From: Gigaspora rosea
Taxonomy: Eukaryota; Glomeromycota; Glomeromycetes; Diversisporales; Gigasporaceae
Direction of reading: 5' to 3'
DNA: 64,000 nucleotides
NCBI GenBank assembly: GCA_003550325.1
Contig: QKWP01000268.1
Location: 236,011-300,010 of the forward strand
Positions 55,620 to 64,000 of this stretch are shown piece after piece. Numbering within the stretch: the stretch's first letter is position 1; the number at the start of each line of letters is the position of its first letter. The notes below the pieces were generated by a model, which had not been told where the DNA came from, searched no databases, and was given only the letters and a program-made list of their open reading frames with translations. The position numbers were made by a program, and so were the translations under genes.

Positions 55620-56413
55620 TCTACCTGAATCAGAACCATAAAATCAAAATCAGATGTTATACCCTTTTTTGGGGTAGCATAATGGCATGATACAGGTCAG
55701 CACATCTGAGAAAACTTCTTCCAAATCTTGCAAACCAGAGTCGAGAATCAAAATTGAAGGCATTGAATTCAGAAAGTCAGCCCTGCAATATGCTCAATCC
55801 AAGCTGGCAAGAGTCAAAAAAAAAAGCGGTAAGGCATTGTTCACAACTTGTGGGCACCAAACGACGGTTTCGCAATGAGCTACAATCAGCTTACCAACAC
55901 AAATGTATCAGGTCATTGCTTCAGTGCGTTGGCACAACGGAACTAGTAATGCGGGGCATGCATCCAAAGACGATCCAAAAAAAAAAAAAAACAATCAGTG
56001 GAATCCAGACAAATTCTACAGATAAATCCGGGCACAATCAAATATGATCGCCCATATATTGATGCAGACATATAATGCGTAGACTTTGCCTATTAACATC
56101 TTTAGAGTAAGCTCAGTCACGCATTATATGTGGTAACGAAAAAAAGGGAGGGAATTACCCAGATCGAAGTCAATAATACCGGCATCACACACGCAGACAC
56201 GAAGAATAAAAGAGCACGACGCAACAATACGCAAGGAAATGACAGGAACATAAAAACTTTGACGAGCATATGGTCCCGCCATTTTTCTGCGCACATTTCT
56301 CTGTTCATATCTCTGCTCACACGTCTCTGCTCACAATCGGCTTGCCTTCGGCGAAGCGAGAAACCGCCGGCTTATCAATCCTGCTGCGAAGTGAACCAAG
56401 TTAATCTTAAAAA
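55620..56413. other. GC-richer block, possible decayed coding sequence
   Basis: Base composition and codon texture differ from the surroundings, with several overlapping frames of 60-97 codons on the plus strand (55687-56047, 56130-56417) and runs of A that could be frameshift points. No domain recognised. It could be a decayed retroelement or gene, or foreign sequence. Confidence 0.3.
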
Positions 56414-57075
56414 TTAGACTTGGCTAAGTCGACTTGAGTCGATTATTCATTTCGGTTTTTGGCCAAAGTCGATTTTCTTTAAAGGATCCAATTATACTTC
56501 ATAATATCTACGTAATATATGGCCATATAGTCATTTGTTAGGAAAATCATTGTTTGAAGGGAGGTTTTAGTTTGGAGAAAAGTGTGATTGAAATTATTGA
56601 ATTTTTTTTGTACGAACAAGGTCACATGCTTGAATTCAATTCGCCAAGTTAAATTAGAGCATTATATCTTTATATCTTCAAAGAATTGATTTTTCTAATC
56701 TAAACTCTCAATGTATTATTTAAGCTAATATATAATAAACATTTGTGCTGTAAGAACTGATACTTTAGCTTGAATTTAAAATTTGTCAGAAAATGTCAAA
56801 CGGTGGTTTTCCTAGCAAATGTCCATATGGTATTAGCTAAAGGACGGAAACTTCCGAATACGTAACAATATAATTAAGATGTATTGGTACCTTCATATTA
56901 AAATGGTTTGTAGTTCAAAGTAAAAAAAATAGGTTCTGGTTACAAACCTAGTATTACCAAAACGCTAATTGGCGGTTCATTTTAATATTCGGCTAAGTCG
57001 GCTTTATAAAAATCGGGTTGGTTAAGTCGACTAACCGACTTAAGTTGATTTACAAGTATCGACTTTGCCGTTCCT
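56414..57075. mobile_element. Possible TIR element with AAGTCGACT-rich ends
   Basis: TTGGCTAAGTCGACTTGAGT at 56420 and GGTTAAGTCGACTAACCGAC at 57029 are imperfectly inverted, with further AAGTCGA motifs at each end. Borders uncertain. A fragmentary hAT-type element is my best guess. Confidence 0.4.
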
Positions 57076-57366
57076 GATCAATCTTGGTCAATCATTTACT
57101 TTTATGTCACATTGCTGCATTGTGCTAACAAATATCAATCGCTTAAACAAAGATCACTTCCGGCCTAAATAAATAATTTGCCGGCTTAGCCCAAACAAGT
57201 ATAAAATGTGTGAGATGATGCTTTTCGACGTAATTAAAAATACGCGCTATTACTGAGGCTTGGCTACACATCCAGTTTTTACATCCGAATTCCCCTCGAT
57301 TACTTTTGTTGTTCAGTATTGATTGGAGAAATCAAAATAACAAGCCTCATGATTCTGTTTAAATTT

Positions 57367-57409
57367 TGTCTATAAAAATTTTAATAATCTTCATCTCGTT
57401 AAAGAAAAA
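57367..57409 (+). promoter_or_regulatory. TATA-like box and short leader of the BTB gene
   Basis: TATAAAAA at 57371-57378 lies about 40 bases before the ATG at 57410, in a short AT-rich leader. Plausible core promoter only if the transcript leader is very short. Confidence 0.3.
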
Positions 57410-59222
57410 ATGACATTAAATTTAGAAAACTTTTTATTAAAAGATATAAAAAATTTATTCAACGATCCAAATTACTCTAATGTAGTAATTCAAGTTGGTC
57501 GACATCCTGACACCAATAGCTTCAAAGCACATTCTTTGATATTACGAGCAAGATCATCTTATTTTCGATCGATTTTAAAAACTAATGATGGTCAGGTATC
57601 TACATTAAATATACCAGATATCTCTCCTGGTGTGTTTGAACACATTTTAAAGTTCGTATTTTTTTGGCTTTTAATCATAATCATTCAATTGTAATTTTTA
57701 TGAATAGTTTGAAATTTATATAATTTATACGAATTTGTTTAAATATAGTTATATATATAGCGGAACAATTAATTTGAACTACACACCGCTGAGACCCATA
57801 TATTTTGAACTATTAATCGCATCATCCGATCTAAAACTCACGGAATTAATCGACCATATTCAGAGCCACCTTCTTACTAATGACATCGAATGGATTCACG
57901 CTAATTTACTTAAGCTTTTATACCTTACATTTACTCATACTTCGTACTCCCGCCTATCTAAATTTTGCCAAAGTATTTTCAATAAGCAATCCACGCAAAT
58001 ATTTAGTTCATTAGAGTTCCTCAATTTAGAAGAACAATTCTTAATAAACATAATTGAACGTAACGACCTTCAAATTGACGAAATAGTAATTTGGGAAGCC
58101 GTTATTCGGTGGGGAATCGGAAAATTGCCATCATTGAGTGAAGATGTAAAGGAATGGACGAATAAAGATTTTATTAAACTAAGAAAAGTAGTAAAAAATT
58201 TATTACCGCATATTAGATTTTTTAACATTTCGGGGTTAGATCATAGAACTAAAATCCGACCGTTTAAAAAAATTTTGGGAAAGGAATTAAGGGAGGAGAT
58301 CAAGGACTTTTTCTTTGCAAAGATTCCACCAACAAAGTTTCGACAACTTCCACCTCGCATTATAGGAGATTCGAATAATGAGAATCAAAGTCACGTTAAT
58401 AACCAAGTCGCAAATAATCTATATGTTAATCAGGTTAATTTTGTTGGAATTAATATTTCGTTGGGTATTATCAACTCGATTATTATTGGAGAAAAAGGGT
58501 TCGCCAAAATAGCATCGTGGATTGACAAAAAACAACCAGCGTGTACATACACACCAGCAGAAATACCTTACGATTTCAGGTTATTATATAGGGGAAGTAG
58601 AGATGGCGTAATAAACGTGAAAAAATTTCATGAACGATGTGCAAATCAAGGGGCTACAATTATCATCATTAAAATTGCGGAGTCTACACGAGTTCTTGGT
58701 GGATACAATCCTGAAGACTGGCTGAATGAAAACGCGTGGGGTGAACGAATGTTTAGTTTTATTTTTTCTATGGAAAATGATCGTGACGATGGAAATAATG
58801 AGAAAGATGTTGGTAATAATTATAATAAAATGGAAACAGAAAATAGTAGTAATGATAATGAGACTAATAATGCTAGTAATTCCGCTAAATTAAAAAAAGA
58901 TAACCATGATATAGTGGCGCGAGTAAAGTTAGCCAAATTCGCAATCTGGAATTCACAAAAGAATCCAGGATTTAGTTTAGATTTACGATGGTTTAGTGGT
59001 ACCTGTACCCCTAAGGCATATGATAAACCTATTTTTGACGATAACGTATTTTCTCTTACAGATTTTGAGGTGTTCAAGGTTGAAAAAAAGTGTGTAAATG
59101 ATAGTCATACGAAGAAGAGAACTAGAATAACTAGAGTGGAGGATGAAGAGGAGGAATTGGATTTTGATTTAGATGAGGGAGATTATGGTGGAGATAATGC
59201 CGAAAAGAGGCTTAAATTATAG
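57410..59222 (+). CDS. BTB-BACK-TLDc domain protein, two exons (~571 aa)
   Basis: Exon 1 57410-57651, intron 57652-57748 (gttcgt...aatatag), exon 2 57749-59222. The junction restores codon phase and joins FEHIL to YIYSGTI, the usual BTB sequence there. Domains: BTB about 22-125 (NVVIQVGRHP, FKAHSLILRARSSYF), BACK about 130-235 (including WEAVIRWG), TLDc about 318-528 (LLYRGSRDG, GGYNPEDW, FAIWNS). TLDc is split by an Asn/Asp-rich low-complexity insert (~422-465). The C-terminus has a KKRTRITR basic patch, then an acidic EDEEEELDFDLDEGDY tail. BTB-BACK proteins often act as cullin-3 substrate adaptors. The role of TLDc here is unknown. The family is greatly expanded in arbuscular mycorrhizal fungi. 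No inactivating lesion is visible. Confidence 0.9.
57652..57748 (+). other. Intron of the BTB-BACK-TLDc gene
   Basis: 97 bp, very AT-rich. Donor gttcgt and acceptor aatatag; phase 2. Without removal the frame would miss the BTB helix that exon 2 supplies. Confidence 0.85.
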
Positions 59223-59701
59223 TCCTAGTTCTTTGGTGGAATTCTTCACTGTTTTAAAGAGAACACATTGTCTCACCTATTCTATCCTATTCTTAAAAAA
59301 TTATTTATGCGATAAAAAAAATTAAGAGCATCTACATCGTCCCTCTTTTAACATTGATTTGTACTTTATCTAGTGATAATTACTTGATATTCAGAGTTCG
59401 TGTCTGTATCAATATGATCTACTATTGTTTTATAATTTACATCGTATTGATATAATTTCCATAAAATTTGGGACAGCCCAAACATGCGATAAAACAGTAG
59501 CATCGCACATATTTGGGTCGTCCCAGACAGTATGACTATAAACGGCTCCAAGTTTCCTAGAATTACTTGTTATAATAAGTGATAAAACATCTACGGAATT
59601 TGAATCACTAGAATTTTGCATTAAGGCCTAAACATTTTGATCAGTCATGTCGCATTTTTCAAAGGAGATAGACTATTAGACTCTATAATTTGTAATTATT
59701 G
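59223..59701. other. 3' flank of the BTB gene, no further gene
   Basis: Two overlapping short minus-strand frames (59366-59621) show no domain. Several AATAAA-like and TTATTT tracts could serve for 3' processing, but none is decisive. Confidence 0.4.
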
Positions 59702-59930
59702 TCGCAGATTTAAATGAAATCAGATTAAAATGAAACTGGGGACCTCTCTTGATCACCTTTAAAGCTTATAAAACCCACATATACTCGTTTATTAATAACC
59801 CTAACCCTAACCTTAAACCTAACCCTAATGCTAAAAAAACCCCCAAAAATGTCCCCTAAAAAATTTTAAAATTTTGCTTAAAAAATAGAAATTTTTCATT
59901 TTTTTAATCCGATTTCATTTTAATCTGTCA
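59702..59930. mobile_element. ~229-bp foldback with CCCTAACCCTAACC core
   Basis: Arms TCGCAGATTTAAATGAAATC and GATTTCATTTTAATCTGTCA. AATTATTG borders both sides. The loop has ATATACTCGTTTATTAATAA then CCCTAACCCTAACC, a core shared with 35213-35440. Confidence 0.7.
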
Positions 59931-60030
59931 CAATTATTGACCGTGAGATAGAGATGGGCACCATCCGCATAATGCTTTGTGCGCATGGTGTCGCGTTAAA
60001 TTTTATTAGTTTTAAAGACGAGTATACAGG

Positions 60031-60230
60031 TATATCAGGACGGCCCCCAAAAGTTCGGGTCGATGATCGACGTCATTACCGCAGCTGGCGCAGCATATAT
60101 ATATTATTAAAAAAGGCGCAGAGGCTTCCTGTTCGGAGTTGATTAAACCTTTTTACAGAATAAACGATAAGAGAACCTATGCAGTGACGTCGATCATCGA
60201 CCAAAACTTTAGGGGGGGTGTCCTGATATA
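60031..60230. mobile_element. 200-bp Tc1-like MITE, TATCAGGAC family (nested)
   Basis: TATATCAGGAC and GTCCTGATATA ends, with GGTCGATGATCGACGTCA and its complement inside. Ends start at TA dinucleotides. A fragment of the same family (GGCCCCCTGAAGTTCGACTT) is at 62959. Confidence 0.7.
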
Positions 60231-60326
60231 CTCTTTAAAGACAGTAAACCTCATTAATATGAATTTTTTAGGTGACAAAAAATCGCTAGATTAGAAGAGA
60301 AAATCAAAAATTTAGAAAGTCGAAAA

Positions 60327-60484
60327 AATTCGCGGTGACGTGTCACCGACCACTTCCGACTTGATAATACAAATTACGTATTATGTTGAAAAGATTATTT
60401 GTCCACATTTAAAATATTTATATTCGTTTCAACGTAATACGTAATTAGTATTATCAGGTCGGAAGTGGTAGGACCGCGAATTTT
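60327..60484. repeat. 158-bp hairpin, CCACTTCCGAC arms (nested)
   Basis: AATTCGCGGT, CCACTTCCGAC and AATTACGTATTATGTTGAAA pair with complementary segments ending at 60484. Confidence 0.7.
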
Positions 60485-60614
60485 TTCTGCCACCACTTTG
60501 TCATCTGAATTTTTATACTTGTTACGTCACCCAGTCGCGTACACCACCGTATTATGTAAATCGCGTGTACCACGCAGCATAGTACGGTCTAGAATGCGCA
60601 TGGCGCCCATCTCT

Positions 60615-61528
60615 ACTGTAGTATATATTTCCAGCTTGATTATGAAATTCAGTATAATGATAAAGTGCGCAATTCGATCAATTATGAAGCCATTTTAAAA
60701 TCTGACCGAAGTTGGTTCTACAAATTCGTTTTTCTATTCATGTGATATGTTAAATAAATTTTTTTTTTGTGTTTTGTGTCTAAATACAATCAGGTAACTT
60801 TTACGATTGATTTTACTGTGCCCAACTAAATTAGAGCTAGAGTTGTTTCTGTGGTTAGGGTTAGTGTTAGGGTTAATGATTGGGTGAGTGTTATAGGTGA
60901 ATTGGTTCCCTGCCATGTTTTATTAAGATAGATTTAGATAGGGATCCAACCGCTGATCCGGATAACCTCTAACCAAATAACTTGACCCGAAAAAAATACC
61001 ATGCTTTTTACTGCTATTATCATAATCCCTGGAACACCTGTAAAAATTGGCCGAACGATTTGAGATCAGGTGACTGATATAAATATTACTGTATTATGAC
61101 CATATATCGATATGCATATCTCTGGTTGAATACAAAAATAGCGCCTTCGTATTGGAAAAAAGTTGGAAGATTTATTAGTTCGAAAATTGCCAAACAAAAG
61201 TTGCGGCCAAATTTTTTTTTACTTTTAATGAATATTTCTCGACACCTATCAATTCAAATTCGATAAAAATTTTTTCTTTTATTTCTATAAACTCAGAATT
61301 AAAAGAAAAAAAATTTTTTTATCGAATTTGAATAGATGGATGCTGAGAAATTTTCATTAAAAATTTAGCCAAAGCTCTTACTTTATAGATAAATTAACTT
61401 TGAACGAAAATTACTCGACAATTACTTGATCTAACTCGCCAAAATATTTTATTTTAATTATAAAAAATTTCGGTCAAATTTGATCAAGTAATTGTCGAGT
61501 AATCTTCGTTCAAAGTTATTGTTCAACT
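60615..61528. other. Non-coding region with telomere-like and hairpin motifs
   Basis: GGTTAGGGTTAGTGTTAGGG near 60853. Two hairpins, 61215-61370 (TTCTCG.CA..TATC.ATTCAAATTC type arms) and 61395-61522 (AACTTTGAACGAA...GATCAAGTAATTGTCGAGTA). These resemble the blocks of 51064-52420. No gene. Confidence 0.5.
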
Positions 61529-61686
61529 CCCAAAACCGATCCTGTCAAAATCGATAACCTGTCAAATCTGATAAAAAAAAATCTATCAAGTCAGTACCTG
61601 ATATATAAATCTAATAGTTTATAATGTTTTCAAATTCGAAACCTCTCGATACTGATACAAAACCTGTGTATCGGTTTTGGGAGGTT
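61529..61686. repeat. Inverted repeat with CTCCCAAAACCGAT ends
   Basis: CTCCCAAAACCGAT near 61532 and ATCGGTTTTGGGAG ending near 61684. Interior ATC.GA.A.CCTGTCAAA-like motifs. Possibly a small MITE. Confidence 0.5.
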
Positions 61687-62189
61687 CTAACAGCATTGAA
61701 TTTTAAAAAGGATCTGCATGTTGTTTACATAGTACAGCCAATCAAAATCGAGAATCTGCGTGACAATTTTGGATGCCAGAATAATTCGGATATGGTAATA
61801 TTCCGGAGTAATACTATTAATGTAAAATGGTTTATACTCTTATATAATATATTTTTCTATTTTTTTTCGCAATCAATTACATTACAGTATAATGGCATTA
61901 TTGCATTGCAATTCTTGAATGTGTATCAGGTTGGTGGTGCAGAAAAAAAAAAATAATTTTCATTCATGTTAGGGTTAACGCCTATATTAGGATTAAGTTA
62001 TTGGCTTTCAGCACCTTATCTCAAAATCTAATTTGTAGCCCAGGAAAACAGCGCCAACGACCTGGCAATTGCTGCAGTGCTACATTACAGCATTACAGCA
62101 TCGCCATTACAGCTCAAAATAATTATGCCAAAAAAAAAATATCATAACAGTATCGATTTAAACGTTAATTCTACCTCAACTATATCTAA

Positions 62190-62383
62190 GGGTGTCCGCA
62201 GGACCCCGGATAATCCTAAGGTAGGTGGGGTAAAAATGGGTAGATTTTTTGGGCCAAACTCATCTAAATTCTGGTCAAAAATTAAATTAAATTTTAATTT
62301 TGACCTGAATTTAGATGAGTTTGGCCCAAAAAATCTACCCACTTTTACCCACCTACCTTAGGATTATCCGGGGTCTTGTGTCC
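62190..62383. repeat. ~194-bp near-perfect palindrome, GGGTGTCCGC ends
   Basis: CCCCGGATAATCCTAAGGTA, GGGTAGATTTTTTGGGCCAA and ACTCATCTAAATTC on the left, with exact or near-exact complements on the right. The loop is AT-only. Both strand frames across it give similar peptides for this reason, and I do not call genes. Confidence 0.8.
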
Positions 62384-64000
62384 GTTATGTTGATAATTGA
62401 CTGTATGCTGTAGCAGTACTCTGGGTTATACTCTGGTTATACTCCGGATTACACCTCGAAGTATACTTTGACGGTATAATCCAGTGTGGGTGGTATTAAG
62501 GAATACTCTGCCAAAATATACACTACACCACTCCATTAACATCCTTAATTTTTTGGTGCGGTCTTACTAGGGTCAATCACCGAATTAGGCATATCTACCT
62601 TATGATGTAATAATTTGCGCGATGATATCATTATATTTTGCGCTACTATAGATGCAGTCACATTACATCACTAGTTACGTTGCAAAATTTTTTATATAGG
62701 ACGTAACTAAGTGATGTCATAAGTCTGCATCTATAATCTCTACGCAGGTATATCCTTGATTCTAGCATGCGGGGATCAAAACTTCTCTGGGGATAACACC
62801 AAACTTCTAGCGCAGAACGTAATGGTTAAACGCCAGTAGGGATGCGCGTAACTAATAACATAAAATAAGATCACAAACTTGCCTTGTAAAGCGACAAAGT
62901 CTTGTATTAACACGAATTTTTTACGCGTAATAGTGTTCTGATATTAAAAATTCAAGTACGGCCCCCTGAAGTTCGACTTGATGATTAGCGTCATTGCCGC
63001 AGCTAGAATTTCCTCAGCAATAACAAACTCGGACATGATCGTGGATAAAAATTGATCAACCGAATTACTGTGCCGAAAATCCATTTCCAATAACACCGAA
63101 TTCAAAAACTTATCGAATTCGGCCGAAATAATTTTTATCAGTTGTCCCAGAATTTATGAAAACAGCTGTAATCTAAAATAGTTATATTGTGCGTTGTGAT
63201 CGGTGGAAATTAGTGTTCTCAGAATTCTCGTGAGAGCATTTAAACAATTTAAACTTCTTACTGTTCACTAATAAAATTCTTTGAGAATATATTTTATAAA
63301 TTATAATTGTCTAGAACAAAGCAATATCGTCGTGTTTTTATGTACATACGATTAAATGTTTTTATTATTATTATTATATATATATAAATTAACTCACCGA
63401 ACATATGAATAACGCCGAGACTTTCGAATTTATGCACAAATCTAATGTATGATGCTCATTGTTGTTACTCGATCAAGATCTCATAATCGATGAAGAAACA
63501 TGAAAAAATACTGTAGATCACCTATCTCTAATTAAGGAATTCTCATATCATATTATGAGATCACTAATTTGGTATTTATTGCGTTGCTATTATAGGAGCT
63601 ATACCGACTTAAGTGTTTCATTGTTACTAAAGCTACAGTGCTTATCAGTGTTGGACAATGATTTTAAATGACCTATCATAGGTCATTTAAGTCATAACGA
63701 AGGTCGATATGGCCTGTTATATCAGATATGTCCTTTTTATTAAAGAATTACAGTAAAAAAAATTTTTTTTATTAGAATTTTACTATGACTATAAGTACGC
63801 CAATCGCAAGACCGAAATGTGTGACAGGTTGATTAATATCGGCCCATATTAACGTTAGGGTTAAATTAGGATGAGTTAGGAAGAGGAATTAGGATAATCT
63901 TATACCAAAATTATGAACAGAATTTTTTTTTTTTTTTTTAGAGCAGTTTCGTAGACAAAATCGTAAAGTAGAAAATTTTTTTTCTTAATTTTGTCGTTTA
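62384..64000. other. Non-coding end region with small hairpins
   Basis: A hairpin with ATAGATGCAG / CTGCATCTAT arms at 62648-62741, and TTAAATGACCTATCATAGGTCATTTAA-type symmetry at 63672-63702. GTTAGGGTTAAATTAGG is at 63855. No supported gene. Confidence 0.5.

Larger units (their letters stand above)
59949..60614. mobile_element. ~666-bp TIR element, AGAGATGGGC family, hosting two MITEs
   Basis: TAGAGATGGGCACCATCCGC at the left and GCGCATGGCGCCCATCTCTA at the right. Contains a 200-bp element (60031-60230) and a 158-bp hairpin (60327-60484). Target duplication weak. Confidence 0.6.

Noticed and set aside
62077..62361. Plus- and minus-strand frames with nearly the same peptide at 62077-62361 and 62142-62342
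   Set aside because: They read the two arms of the 62190-62383 palindrome, so they mirror each other and do not represent genes.

Overview
The window looks like accessory, repeat-dominated chromosome from an arbuscular mycorrhizal fungus (Glomeromycota, Rhizophagus-like). This is an inference from four things: very strong A+T bias, short AT-rich spliceosomal introns, a BTB-BACK-TLDc gene of the type expanded in these fungi, and a decayed SWIM zinc-finger gene among many hAT-, MULE- and Tc1-type inverted-repeat elements. No tRNA, rRNA, CRISPR or bacterial operon structure was found.

1-22812: a tandem array of a long unit (two nearly complete copies and one truncated copy). Each unit carries remains of a divergent gene pair. 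On the plus strand is a CDC16/APC6-like TPR gene of the anaphase-promoting complex, broken in all three copies. On the minus strand is a CoA-binding-domain gene, broken differently in its two copies. Insertions private to one unit (a 2.7-kb hAT transposon and several MITEs) have empty sites in a sister unit, so their target duplications can be read directly.

22813-29036 and 44404-49110: after unique sequence and a solo LTR comes one copy of a segmental duplication of about 4-5 kb; the second copy lies 20 kb away. Each copy has one intact minus-strand gene for a protein of about 360 residues, made of three tandem Cys-containing repeats and a helical tail. Nothing else in the duplication looks coding.

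29037-44403: almost wholly mobile DNA. It holds foldback elements, hAT MITEs with 8-bp target duplications, elements nested inside elements, and a SWIM-domain pseudogene cut by a MITE. Some MITEs carry simple or palindromic satellite arrays.

49111-57400: more foldbacks, among them a near-perfect 441-bp palindrome and a 1.36-kb element of alternating inverted blocks, plus a GC-richer block of unknown nature.

57410-59222: the one convincing ordinary gene, a two-exon BTB-BACK-TLDc protein of about 571 residues. The remainder to 64000 is again inverted-repeat elements and unassigned AT-rich DNA.

The genes form no pathway. The main content is the layered history of duplications and insertions, and a recurring architecture of terminal inverted repeats around a loop holding degenerate telomere-like CCCTAA/TTAGGG motifs.
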